Positions 8,331 to 16,870 of a stretch of 64,000 bases of DNA are shown here, piece by piece; position 1 is the stretch's first letter, and each line of letters starts with the position of its first letter. A program made the position numbers and the translations under genes. The notes beneath the pieces are model-generated. The model was not told the DNA's origin and searched no databases. It worked only from the letters and a program-made list of their open reading frames with translations. Origin of the DNA: Lacrimispora xylanisolvens (GTDB lineage Bacteria > Bacillota > Clostridia > Lachnospirales > Lachnospiraceae); assembly GCF_002934545.1 (NCBI RefSeq), contig NZ_PTJA01000010.1:1-64000 (forward strand), written 5' to 3'.

Positions 8331-8729
8331 ATGCCGTGGACACAAAATTTATCAGTTGGTATTTCAATGATTGATGATCAGCATAAGATGTGGTTTGAAA
8401 AAGCAGAGGCTCTTTTTGATGCCGGAAAGAACAACAAAGCGAAGGAATATGTAGGAGAGCTTTTAGATTTTCTTGAAAGTTATACAAAAAAACATTTTGC
8501 AGATGAAGAAGTTTACATGCAGAAGATTCATTACCCCGGATATGCAGAGCAGAAGCAGGCTCATACTGCTTTCATTGCCCAGCTTACCAAGCTTAGAAGC
8601 GATTATAATTCTTCAGGCGGTAATTTACTTGTTATTTTAAATGCAAACCAGATGGTGCTTGAATGGCTGACAAAGCACATTTCAAATATGGACAAAAAGA
8701 TTGGCGAATACGCAAAGACCGCCCATTAA
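8331..8729 (+). CDS. Bacteriohemerythrin
   Basis: A 132-residue single-domain protein of the hemerythrin family, a four-helix bundle binding a di-iron centre that reversibly binds O2. In anaerobes it is generally linked to oxygen sensing or scavenging. Expected ligands visible are H18, H55, E59, H78, H116 and D121. At the position of the usual H-x3-H first His (residue 74) there is Gln, so one canonical iron ligand is replaced; H67 is nearby but out of register. Monocistronic, with its own promoter and terminator. It is convergent with the small gene downstream of feoB. Confidence 0.9.
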   Translation: MPWTQNLSVGISMIDDQHKMWFEKAEALFDAGKNNKAKEYVGELLDFLESYTKKHFADEEVYMQKIHYPGYAEQKQAHTAFIAQLTKLRSDYNSSGGNLLVILNANQMVLEWLTKHISNMDKKIGEYAKTAH

Positions 8730-8736
8730 CCGGCAA

Positions 8737-8775
8737 AGAGGACTTAAATGAAATCCATTCAAGCCCTCTTTTTTA
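8737..8775 (+). terminator. Intrinsic terminator after hemerythrin gene
   Basis: AGAGGACTT (8737-8745) pairs with AAGCCCTCT (8761-8769) with one mismatch, followed by TTTTTTATT. Confidence 0.75.
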
Positions 8776-8781
8776 TTATTC

Positions 8782-9009
8782 TTACGTAAACTTATAATGC
8801 ACTTCACAGCCGTTAGAAATGCGGTTGCAGATATTTACCACCCGCTCCATGACAGCCGTAATCTTGCTGTTCTCCATCTCAATGTTCATTAGCTTTAAGT
8901 CTTCCGAGATCTTTATTACCTTCACCCCATCGACCTTTGCAATTTCCCGCTCAATTTTTCTGGCCTTTAACCGGTCTGACAGGGCGTAAACGTGGTAACT
9001 CCTGTTCAC
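8782..9009 (-). CDS. Small protein of unknown function downstream of feoB
   Basis: 75 residues from a GTG start with AAGGAGGG 8 nt upstream. The pattern of strands and helices (HVYALSD, LKARKIEREIAKVDGVKVIKI, a middle strand, then a helix with MERVVNICNRI) suggests a ferredoxin-like fold of the heavy-metal-associated type, but the CxxC metal motif of that family is absent. It lies 64 bp after the feoB stop on the same strand, so it is probably the last gene of the original feo operon. It does not look like enterobacterial FeoC. Function unknown. Confidence 0.7.
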   Translation of the reverse strand: MNRSYHVYALSDRLKARKIEREIAKVDGVKVIKISEDLKLMNIEMENSKITAVMERVVNICNRISNGCEVHYKFT

Positions 9010-9073
9010 GCTTCTCCCTCCTTTCTATGAGTGTCTTACCCCTATTGTAGACAATCATAGGTAACTTTAAACA

Positions 9074-9919
9074 TTACAGGAACGCCCTTGCTGCAGTAGT
9101 AAACAAAAAGCATACAATAACTCCGGTTACCGTAGGCACAGCCCAGGACAAAAGGGTCCATTTTATGCTTCCGGTCTCCTTCCTTATGGTCAGGCAGGTA
9201 GTGGAACAGGGCCAGTGCATGAGGGAGAAAAGCAGGGTGCTGACAGCAGTCACCCAGGTCCAGCCATGGGCAATCAACAGATCCCTTAATATGGATAAAT
9301 CATTGATTTCCCGTATGCTGCCTTCGGAAAGATAAGCCATAATCATAATGGGCACAACGATCTCATTGGCGGGAAAGCCAAGGATGAATGCCAGGAGGAT
9401 CACACCGTCAAGGCCGATGACTCTGGCAAAGGGATCTAAAAAACCGGAACAGCGGGTTAATAAGGTCATATCCCCTACTGTGATATTTGCCATCAGCCAG
9501 ATTAACAGACCTGCGGGAGCAGCCACGGCAGCCGCTCTTCCCAGAACAAAGAGGGTCCGGTCAAATATGGAACGGACAATGACCTTTCCGATCTGGGGCC
9601 TGCGGTAAGGGGGCAGCTCTAAGGTAAAGGAAGAGGGAATCCCCTTTAATATGGTTACAGAGAGAATTTTTGATATTACAAGGGTCATAAAAATTCCAAG
9701 AAGAATAATACCTGACAGAATCCCTGCCGATAAAATCGTGGAAAATGATCCCGTCGCTCCTCCAATAAAAAACATGGTAATAATCGCAATCATGGTAGGA
9801 AAACGTCCGTTGCAGGGGACAAAGTTATTGGTGATCATTGCAATGAGCCGTTCTCTTGGAGAATCAATAATCCGGCAGCCTACAATTCCTGCCGCATTGC
9901 AGCCAAAGCCCATGCACAT
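9074..9919 (-). pseudogene. feoB: FeoB C-terminal piece (piece 3 of 3)
   Basis: Encodes the C-terminal 280 residues of the FeoB ferrous iron permease, starting at the conserved CMGFGCNAAGI gate motif and running through the last transmembrane helices to the natural stop. There is no own ribosome binding site, and the open frame begins at the edge of Element A, just after the in-frame TAG of the recombinase (9932-9934). The preceding codons of the intact protein (...QALTM) are found 6.95 kb away at 16867 and up. Reconnecting at the shared CACATG restores ALTM-CMGFGC without any base change. It is an interrupted gene, not a decayed one: no internal frameshift or stop is seen. Confidence 0.9.
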
Positions 9920-9943
9920 GACAGGGGAAATCTATGCTTTTTT
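9915..9943. repeat. Left attachment site of Element A
   Basis: Core CACATG followed by ACAG, two variable bases and GAAATCTATGCTTTTTT. The inverted partner is at 16842-16870. The arm contains the recombinase stop codon. Confidence 0.85.
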
Positions 9944-11551
9944 ACTGTCTGGTGACTCTGACCGGTAACAAATCCTGACAGTTATAATCAGGCTGTCTTT
10001 CTGATCCGGATCTTTCCCTGACTGGAAAATTTCAATCCGGTCAATAAACTGGTGGAGCAGATCGGAAGGTGGAATCCTTTTTTCCCTTATTTCATTTAAG
10101 AAACAATCCACAGCCTTCTCTGGCTCCTCCATGCTTTTCCACACACATGTGGTCATTTGCTTTAAGGTATTTGCTTCTGCCGTAATCTCCTTTAACTCCT
10201 GTTCATAAGAAGTGAGCAGCTTACAAAAACGCTCTTCTTCCACTACTTTATTGACCCGATCCTCGTAAAGCGTTCCAATAATTCGCTCAATCTGTCTCTC
10301 CCTCTTTTTTAAAGATGCTGCCGCCCGTTTTTCTTCTGGATTGCCTCTGTTTCTTCCATAAAACTCTAACTGACACGCAACCTCTTTCCTCTCTTGTTCT
10401 GTCAGTGTAATGAGAGTCTCAAGCTCCTGAGATACCATCTGGCAGAGCAGGTCATAGTTCATGTAGTGGTTGGTGCATGCGGTTCTTCCATACTGCTTAT
10501 ATCCGCTGCATACCAGCTTTCTGTCCTCCGTATGACTGCCCCCGGTTGTTGTCATCACTCTTTTACAGTCCCCGCAGTACACCAGTCCGGAAAATGCATT
10601 GGAGAATTGAGCTGATTTTGATTTTTTCCGTGGTACACTCCGCCTTCCTGCCTGCTCAAACAAATCTCTGGATACAATGGCGTTATGCTTGTTTTTTACC
10701 ACGATCCATTCCTCTTTCGGTACCCTTAAAGTCATCTGACTTTTAAATGACAGCTTGGAGGTTTTGCCCTGCACCATATCCCCTGTATAAACCCGGTTAG
10801 ATAAAATCTTGCAGATGGTGCCGGATGTCCAGCCTCTTTCTCCCTCACCCGTCTCCAGATCCACCTGCTGCTGTTTATAGCGACGGTAACTGGCCGGAGT
10901 TTTAACACACCTCTCATTCAGCAGTTTTGCTATTTTTAATGGGGGCTCTCCCCTGGAAGCCCGCTCAAAAATGTCCTGCACCACTGGCGCCGTCAAAGGA
11001 TCAATCAAAAGATGGTTTTTATCCGCAGGGTCCTTTCTATATCCGTAAGGAGCATAATTTCCGATAAATGCCCCATCTTCCATCTTGGTTCTCAATGCGC
11101 TTCGAATCTTTTTCGATGTATCTCTGGCATACATTTCATTGACGATATTCTGAAAGGGAGCCAGATCATTTCCCCGATTGTTTGAATCATAGCCGTCATT
11201 TACTGCAATATAACGGACCCCTTTGGCTGGAAAATAAATCTCCGTATACTGACCTGTGAGTATATAATCCCTTCCAAGCCTGGAAAGGTCTCTGGTAATT
11301 ACAAGATTTACCCTCTCCGCCTCAATATCAGCAACCAGACGTTTCCATGCGGGACGGTCATACGTAGTCCCGCTGTAGCCGTCATCTGCGTATTCTCCAT
11401 ATATAAAAAAACCATTTCGGTCTGCATAGGAACGCAGCATGCTTCGCTGGGTATTAATGCTTGCGCTCTCTCCAGTCCCGTCGTCTTTAGAGAGTCGCAT
11501 GTATAAAGCTGCCTTATACTGCCGCTCCTTTCTGTCTTTCTCCCTAATCAC
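9932..11551 (-). CDS. Large serine recombinase of Element A
   Basis: 539 residues. N-terminal resolvase domain with catalytic Ser21 in ALYMRLSKDDG and the downstream RDLSRLGRD motif, a Recombinase domain (about 170-290), a zinc ribbon with CGDC near 325 and two further Cys near 350-360, then a coiled-coil-rich C-terminus. This is the layout of large serine integrases that insert and excise elements between attP and attB. Its start overlaps the preceding 50-aa ORF by 8 nt. The stop codon sits inside the left attachment arm. It reads leftward toward the feoB C-terminal piece, and its frame is the same as that of feoB. Very likely the enzyme that put Element A into feoB. Confidence 0.93.
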   Translation of the reverse strand: MIREKDRKERQYKAALYMRLSKDDGTGESASINTQRSMLRSYADRNGFFIYGEYADDGYSGTTYDRPAWKRLVADIEAERVNLVITRDLSRLGRDYILTGQYTEIYFPAKGVRYIAVNDGYDSNNRGNDLAPFQNIVNEMYARDTSKKIRSALRTKMEDGAFIGNYAPYGYRKDPADKNHLLIDPLTAPVVQDIFERASRGEPPLKIAKLLNERCVKTPASYRRYKQQQVDLETGEGERGWTSGTICKILSNRVYTGDMVQGKTSKLSFKSQMTLRVPKEEWIVVKNKHNAIVSRDLFEQAGRRSVPRKKSKSAQFSNAFSGLVYCGDCKRVMTTTGGSHTEDRKLVCSGYKQYGRTACTNHYMNYDLLCQMVSQELETLITLTEQERKEVACQLEFYGRNRGNPEEKRAAASLKKRERQIERIIGTLYEDRVNKVVEEERFCKLLTSYEQELKEITAEANTLKQMTTCVWKSMEEPEKAVDCFLNEIREKRIPPSDLLHQFIDRIEIFQSGKDPDQKDSLIITVRICYRSESPDSKKA

Positions 11552-11696
11552 GACTGCCTGCCTCCAGCCGTTTCTTTAAGAGACTGAGAACCAATTCCTT
11601 TACGGATGCCTCTCCCTGATAACAACGCTCTATCAAAACCGCAGTCTTCTTTTCTCCCCATTTTTTTTCATAGGTGCTCTCTTTGGACAAATCCAT
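11544..11696 (-). CDS. 50-aa protein translationally coupled to the recombinase
   Basis: Start chosen at the ATG at 11696 because AGGAGG stands 8 nt upstream; a longer frame to 11747 lacks such a site. The protein is charged and helical (MDLSKESTYEKKWGEKKTAV, then a helix ending KKRLEAGSRD). It overlaps the recombinase start by 8 nt. I do not recognise a family. By position it could be a regulator or directionality factor for the recombinase; this is inference. Confidence 0.7.
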   Translation of the reverse strand: MDLSKESTYEKKWGEKKTAVLIERCYQGEASVKELVLSLLKKRLEAGSRD

Positions 11697-11897
11697 GATG
11701 CCCACCTCCTGAAAAATCTTATTCATAACGGTTTGTACCATATACATAAGTCAATCCGACTCGTGGAAAAACTGTATTTTTCACTCAGAGGTATCCAGTT
11801 CAGCTACTTTAAAAGGTTGATTTTTTCAAAACTTTTGTGCATATTGTTTTAAACTTTCCTAAACTAACCCATTATTTTTGTGTATAATTCACTATTT

Positions 11898-11926
11898 TTG
11901 ACAAAATGTAACTTGCACTCTTAAAT
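11898..11926 (+). promoter_or_regulatory. Predicted promoter of the chemoreceptor gene
   Basis: TTGACA (11898-11903), 17-nt spacer, TTAAAT (11921-11926). The rest of the 11697-12021 gap is AT-rich and shows nothing else definable. Confidence 0.5.
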
Positions 11927-12021
11927 ATTAAAAGCTATAATCAGGCTATATACCAAGTGAGGAATCAGCCATTGTTTCAGTATCTTCTATGGCTGGAAAT
12001 AAAAGATCAGGGGAGCTTATT

Positions 12022-13764
12022 ATGAGACATTTTTTTCCATCAGGATTATCTTTTCAAAAAAACATCAGGATAAAAATCATTGCATTTTTTCTGATTATGG
12101 TACTTTCTATTACAATGACACTTGCATACATCCTATACCGGCAAAGCTATAAAGCCGTTACCAGTAAGGCCTCCGATACGGCTTACCAGACAGTTTTCCA
12201 GTCCAGTAAGTACATTGATGTGGAAAAGTTTATAACACTGACCTCTCCTGAGGATGAAAACACCGATTATTATAAAAAAGAGAGGGATAATTTAATAAAA
12301 ATCAGGGAGATCACGGGAGCAAGGCATATCTTCACTCTTAGAAAAACCTCTGATGGAAAATTTATGTATGTGGTTGACGGTTCACCTGACGGAGAGCTTT
12401 CTCATATTGGTGATACGGAAGAATCTGCACTTTGCTACGAACAGTCCTGGAGCGGAATTCCCTATACAGACCAGAAACTTAACTTTGTAGAAGGCTGGGG
12501 AATCTACATAAGCTCCTATTATCCCATTAAGGACAGTCAGGGTACGGTTGTGGGAATCATGGGTGCGGATTTTGATGCAGAATCTATTTATAATGAAATG
12601 GAGCACTTCAAAAAGATCTGCTTACTGATTCTAATGATATTTACAGGAATTATTACTTTTGCAGGTTTCCTTTTTTCAGATAAAATTTCCCGCTCCATTA
12701 AACGTTCCTCTGATTTTGCAAAAGAACTGGCTGAGTTCAATCTACAAAACAGTATTTCAAAAAAAGAATTACGTAAAAAGGATGAATTTGGAATTTTAGC
12801 CAATTCATTGGAAAATATCAGAGATAACTTTCAAGCGCTGATTGGTAAGATAAATTCTTCCTCCAGCCAGGTTGCTCTTACCTCGAATCAGCTGACTGCC
12901 GCTTCCACTCATTCAGCCAGAGCGGCCGAAGAGGTTTCTCACACCATTCATGAAATAGCTGACAGAGCAGAAGACCAGATGGAAAGCACTGTGGAAGGAG
13001 CTTTAAAAACAACCCAATTAGGAAATATTATTGATAATAACCTTTCATTGGCAAATCATATAAACAGTGCAATAACAGTTGTTACAGAGTCTATTAATGA
13101 CGGTCTTAAAGAAATGGATAACCTTTCTGAAATAACGGCGGAAAGCAACCGTGCCAACGAGAAAATATACGATTTAGTGACTAAAACCAATGAGAGTTCC
13201 AATCAGATCAGTGCGGCAAGCAGCCTGATCTCCTCCATTGCCCTCCAGACCAGACTTCTTGCTCTCAATGCATCTGTAGAAGCCGCCCGTGCAGGTCAGG
13301 CTGGTAAAGGCTTTTCAGTTGTTGCCAGTGAGATAAAGAAACTGGCTGCCTTATCTGCCGATTCTTCAAAAAATATTGAAGAAATTGTTTCAGATCTGCA
13401 AATAAACGCTGCTAATGCTGTGGATATCATGGAACGAATTAAAAACATAACCACGGAGCAAACCCATCGGGTTGAAAACAGCAGAGCCACTTATCAGGCC
13501 ATTAATCAGGCCATGGAAACGTCTAAAAATGCCTCAGTGCAATTAAATGATACCGGAAAAGAAATGTATGATATGAAAAATACAATACTGGCTCTACTTG
13601 AAAATCTAACCCACATAGCAAAGCAAAATTCCCAGGCCGCCGGAGACGTGAATCAATCTATGGAGGAGGAAACCGGTGCGCTGGAAGAGATTGCTGCCTC
13701 CAGCGATCTCTTATCCGATCTTGCAAAAGACTTACATGCCATGATTCTAGAGTTTAAAATATAG
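12022..13764 (+). CDS. Methyl-accepting chemotaxis protein
   Basis: Transmembrane chemoreceptor that controls CheA. I choose the ATG at 12022 (580 aa) because AGGGGAG lies 6 nt upstream; an ATG 33 bp earlier has no such site. Order: first membrane helix near residues 17-40, an extracellular sensor of about 165 residues, second membrane helix, HAMP-like linker, then the cytoplasmic signalling domain with the hairpin tip in LLALNASVEAARAGQAGKGF. The C-terminus lacks the CheR-tethering pentapeptide. It is cargo of Element A and lies opposite to feoB. Ligand unknown; the sensor is of the Cache-like size class. Confidence 0.9.
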   Translation: MRHFFPSGLSFQKNIRIKIIAFFLIMVLSITMTLAYILYRQSYKAVTSKASDTAYQTVFQSSKYIDVEKFITLTSPEDENTDYYKKERDNLIKIREITGARHIFTLRKTSDGKFMYVVDGSPDGELSHIGDTEESALCYEQSWSGIPYTDQKLNFVEGWGIYISSYYPIKDSQGTVVGIMGADFDAESIYNEMEHFKKICLLILMIFTGIITFAGFLFSDKISRSIKRSSDFAKELAEFNLQNSISKKELRKKDEFGILANSLENIRDNFQALIGKINSSSSQVALTSNQLTAASTHSARAAEEVSHTIHEIADRAEDQMESTVEGALKTTQLGNIIDNNLSLANHINSAITVVTESINDGLKEMDNLSEITAESNRANEKIYDLVTKTNESSNQISAASSLISSIALQTRLLALNASVEAARAGQAGKGFSVVASEIKKLAALSADSSKNIEEIVSDLQINAANAVDIMERIKNITTEQTHRVENSRATYQAINQAMETSKNASVQLNDTGKEMYDMKNTILALLENLTHIAKQNSQAAGDVNQSMEEETGALEEIAASSDLLSDLAKDLHAMILEFKI

Positions 13765-13789
13765 TTAAAATGCACCGCCATTTACAAAA

Positions 13790-13840
13790 AAAGAAACAGG
13801 ACAGGAAAATCAAGAATTGCTTTTCCTGTTCTGTTTCTTT
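13790..13840. terminator. Bidirectional terminator between chemoreceptor and vanW-like genes
   Basis: A 17-bp stem with one mismatch (13793-13809 with 13821-13837), flanked by an A-run on the left and a T-rich tract on the right, so it can serve both convergent genes. Confidence 0.8.
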
Positions 13841-13845
13841 CTGTC

Positions 13846-15357
13846 TTACTGATTCTCTGTTCCTGTCACACCAGGTCCCACATTCACAGCCTCATGAGTC
13901 TCACCTGGTTCTTCAGTGGGAGCCGCTGTGGTGCTTTCCGGCTGTACATGAGTTTCCTGTACGGTCTCTTCGTGTTTTAAGGTGGTATTTCTCTGAATTA
14001 CCTGGGGTTTCCCTTTATAACTGCTGTTGTGAAGCGGCTCTTCCTTTATTACAGTGTCGCCCTTCTTGTATACACGGTAGCTCTTAAAATATCCGCCGAT
14101 GGTTCCTTTATCCACTACCTTTTCTGTTCCAAACGGCAGCGCTGTGTTTTCCTCATAGGTAACCGGAAGGGGATCGGAATCCTTCACCTTTTCTGAACGA
14201 ATGGTAACCTTTACCCCATCCTCCAGAACCGGGATTCCTACGATAGATAGTTTTAAAGTAGTTCCGTCTAACGATGCTCTCAATACAACGGAAGAACTTC
14301 CGGTATTAATAAATTTTAAATCCGGTCCGGCATAGCCGTCAAAGCTGACCATGGCATCCTGTCCCTTTTCCACGTAGGAAGGGGCAAAGCTGTGCGAATT
14401 CCGTTCCGTGGTTTTAAACCCGCTCTCTATAATGGCATGATACAGGGTGGTAGAAACCTGACATACGCCGCCACCCGGCTCTTCAATTAAGACACCGTTT
14501 CTGTAAGCACCTGCAGGCTGATATCCCTTTTCACTGGTACGGTTTCCTGTGGTATTATTAAAGGAAAATTCCTCACCAGGCTTTAAGACCACGCCATTGA
14601 TGGCATTTACTGCAAGGCTGATATTCTGATTCCGGTTTTTATTGGTGGTGGTTTTGGTAGTAAAGGTTCCGATTACCTTATACTGTTCCTTTGCCTGAGC
14701 CTGGGTTCTTACTGGTGCCTTAAGGGCAAACTCCGCCGGGATCTCTGCCTGAAAATTCTCTTTCTTAACAGCGTCCAGCAGCTGATTTACTAACTTCTCC
14801 TGGTCCAGTACTCTGCCATTCTGTTCTTTTGTGTAACTGTACGCCCCCGTTTTTGGGTCAAATGATTCTACCTGGGAATTGACTCCGTCTTTGTTCCAGC
14901 GCTTGGCAAGGGCTTCTGCCTGCTTTGTAAATCCTTCCTTCATGGAATCGTAATCCAGCTGATAATCCTGTGGCTGATCTGCCGGGGTTTCACTCAGCTG
15001 CTTCATAATCTTCTCCAGCTGACTACTTACTATATCATCGATTACAACTGCATCTGTTCCGTCTGTAACCGTCATTCCCCACTGGTAACGCTCTTCAATG
15101 GTGTCCTTAGCCTCTTTTACAGTCAATCCGGAGAGATCGGTATTTCCAATCCTGGCTGATACCAGCGCTTTCTCCGGGACTGTTTCTTTTTCTTTGGTTT
15201 CTGCGATCACCTGGCTGCTGTCAGAATCTTTGGTTTTTTTGCTGTTTCCAAAGCTATATAATATACCAACCGTTGACAGGGCAGCTATTAGCAATGATCC
15301 ATAAATGATTCTCCGATTTCTTCTTTCACGTTTTCTTCTCGCCCTGTTTTTATCCAT
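13846..15357 (-). CDS. VanW-family cell-surface protein (YoaR-like)
   Basis: 503 residues. A basic N-terminus, one membrane anchor (about 18-35), a putative peptidoglycan-binding region (about 70-215), then the VanW domain (about 225-365) with the conserved GEEFSFN and GGGVCQVSTTLYHA segments, followed by a G5-like extension and a Thr/Glu/Pro-rich tail. Anchored outside the membrane and probably contacting the wall; the biochemical role of VanW domains is unknown. The gene begins 4 nt after the CcdA-thioredoxin gene stops and shares its promoter. Carried on Element A. Despite the name there is no vancomycin resistance cluster here. Confidence 0.85.
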   Translation of the reverse strand: MDKNRARRKRERRNRRIIYGSLLIAALSTVGILYSFGNSKKTKDSDSSQVIAETKEKETVPEKALVSARIGNTDLSGLTVKEAKDTIEERYQWGMTVTDGTDAVVIDDIVSSQLEKIMKQLSETPADQPQDYQLDYDSMKEGFTKQAEALAKRWNKDGVNSQVESFDPKTGAYSYTKEQNGRVLDQEKLVNQLLDAVKKENFQAEIPAEFALKAPVRTQAQAKEQYKVIGTFTTKTTTNKNRNQNISLAVNAINGVVLKPGEEFSFNNTTGNRTSEKGYQPAGAYRNGVLIEEPGGGVCQVSTTLYHAIIESGFKTTERNSHSFAPSYVEKGQDAMVSFDGYAGPDLKFINTGSSSVVLRASLDGTTLKLSIVGIPVLEDGVKVTIRSEKVKDSDPLPVTYEENTALPFGTEKVVDKGTIGGYFKSYRVYKKGDTVIKEEPLHNSSYKGKPQVIQRNTTLKHEETVQETHVQPESTTAAPTEEPGETHEAVNVGPGVTGTENQ

Positions 15358-15361
15358 ATTC

Positions 15362-16693
15362 TTAGTTTCTTACTCCTTTCCTTGTCTGATCAATAATACT
15401 CTTCATAGTATCCTCTGATAACTGTCCGCTTGCATATCCAAATACATTGCCATCCCGGTCAATCATAAAGGTAGTTGGATAGGAGTATATCCCATACGCA
15501 TCAAATAATTCTGCTTCTGTATCCATGAGAACCGGATAGGTGTATCCATTATCTTTTAAAAATTTTTTGATACCCTCCTCATCCTTTTCATCCCCGTAAC
15601 CGGGAGCTGCTACTCCAAGAACAATCAGACCGTCATCGCCTTCTGTGCTGTAGGTCTCATATATTTTCTGTATATCCGGCATCTCTGCCCTGCAGGGCGG
15701 ACACCAGGTCGCCCAGAAATTTAAAAAGATGGTTTTTCCTTTATAATCCGATAAAGAATGTGTCTTGCCAAACTGATCTGTTAAAGTAAAATCAATGGCT
15801 GGAAGAATCTGGTTTTCTTCGTTCTGGGTTTCCTCTGCCTGAGACTGAGATTCAGCCGTTGTTTCCTCTGTGGCAGATTCTTTTATCGTTTCAGACGCCG
15901 TTTCCTCTGTTGATGGTTCTGTCTCTTTAGCCGGTTTCGCTGACTCTTTCGTAAATGGAGACTTCACAGAAGACAGATAACCAGTAAAGGAATTCATTTT
16001 TCCCGTAAACATCAGCAATCCCATGAGTATCATCAACACTCCGCCGACTTTAACCGCATTTTTAGCAACATTCCTGTGTGTCTTAAAAAATTCAAGAACA
16101 GATGTGGTAAAAAATCCCACTGCCAGAAATGGCAGAATAAATCCCAGGGTATAGACTCCGATCAACATAAATCCCAGTGTTTTGGTGGAAGCTGATGCTG
16201 CCATAATCAGCACGCTGGCCAGTGCAGGTCCTACACAGGGTGTCCAGGCAAAGCTGAAGGTAAATCCCATGAGAAGGGCTGTAAGCGGAGACATGGCTAG
16301 TTTGTCAAAGGAAACGGACAGCCTGCGCTCCTTTCCCAGGAGAGAGGAATTTCCCAGGAATCCCAGCTGATATAATCCGAACATAATGACAAGAATACCA
16401 CCTAGTCTTGCAAACAGAAGCTGATTGGTTCGAAAGAAGCTCCCAAGTGCTGAGACACCAATTCCCAGAAGAAAGAACGTAAAACTGATTCCAATCACGA
16501 AACAAACGGTATGTAACATAACCTTGCTTCGCTTATAATAGATTCTTCCATCCTCACCTGTTACTCCCGTTCCCCCTGACAGATATCCAATATAGAGAGG
16601 AATTAAAGGCAGCACGCAGGGTGAAAAAAAGCTTACAATTCCCTGTAAAAATACGGTTAATACCGGAACACTCATGTCAATCGAAAATCCCAA
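15362..16693 (-). CDS. CcdA-like membrane protein fused to a TlpA-type thioredoxin
   Basis: 443 residues. The N-terminal ~235 residues are a six-helix CcdA/DsbD-beta domain with the paired-Cys helices (FFSPCVLPLIPLYIGYLSG and the WTPCVGPALASV segment) that carry electrons across the membrane. A Glu/Thr/Ser-rich linker follows (about 240-290), then an extracytoplasmic TlpA/ResA-like thioredoxin with WATWCPPC. Together it moves reducing power from cytosolic thioredoxin to surface protein thiols or to methionine sulfoxide or peroxide repair. The fusion is common in clostridia. First gene of the two-gene cargo operon of Element A. Confidence 0.92.
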   Translation of the reverse strand: MGFSIDMSVPVLTVFLQGIVSFFSPCVLPLIPLYIGYLSGGTGVTGEDGRIYYKRSKVMLHTVCFVIGISFTFFLLGIGVSALGSFFRTNQLLFARLGGILVIMFGLYQLGFLGNSSLLGKERRLSVSFDKLAMSPLTALLMGFTFSFAWTPCVGPALASVLIMAASASTKTLGFMLIGVYTLGFILPFLAVGFFTTSVLEFFKTHRNVAKNAVKVGGVLMILMGLLMFTGKMNSFTGYLSSVKSPFTKESAKPAKETEPSTEETASETIKESATEETTAESQSQAEETQNEENQILPAIDFTLTDQFGKTHSLSDYKGKTIFLNFWATWCPPCRAEMPDIQKIYETYSTEGDDGLIVLGVAAPGYGDEKDEEGIKKFLKDNGYTYPVLMDTEAELFDAYGIYSYPTTFMIDRDGNVFGYASGQLSEDTMKSIIDQTRKGVRN

Positions 16694-16786
16694 ATGATTA
16701 CCTCCTGTAAGTGATACTTTTACCGCCTGTTTGTGGCAGTTAACCTCGTGTTTCTGTACTATTTTTAATTACAGTTTATATTTGTA

Positions 16787-16815
16787 ACTATAACATTCAG
16801 AATAAAAAGTGTCAA
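16787..16815 (-). promoter_or_regulatory. Promoter of the CcdA-thioredoxin/vanW cargo operon
   Basis: Minus strand: TTGACA (16815-16810), 17-nt spacer, TATAGT (16792-16787). It lies inside Element A, about 50 bp from its right end, so the cargo does not depend on feoB transcription. Confidence 0.75.
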
Positions 16816-16841
16816 GATAGTAATCCAGGATTTAACAGCGA

Positions 16842-16870
16842 AAAAAAGCATAGATTTCTTCTGTCACATG
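16842..16870. repeat. Right attachment site of Element A
   Basis: Core CACATG at 16865-16870, preceded by the arm inverted relative to 9921-9943. Only two of 23 arm positions differ. Confidence 0.85.

Larger units (their letters stand above)
9915..16870. mobile_element. Element A: serine-recombinase element inside feoB (membrane domain)
   Basis: About 6,950 bp between direct repeats CACATG (9915-9920 and 16865-16870). Immediately inside the repeats are inverted arms (9921-9943 versus 16842-16864, 21 of 23 identical). The two arms are symmetric about the CA dinucleotide at 9917-9918, as expected for the P and P' arms of a serine-integrase attachment site. The recombinase gene ends 12 bp from the left core. 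Other contents are a 50-aa ORF, a chemoreceptor, a VanW-family gene and a CcdA-thioredoxin gene. No phage structural, conjugation or replication genes are present. Confidence 0.88.

Noticed and set aside
9915-16870. Element A as a prophage or conjugative element
   Set aside because: No capsid, portal, terminase, lysis, relaxase or type IV secretion genes between the repeats.
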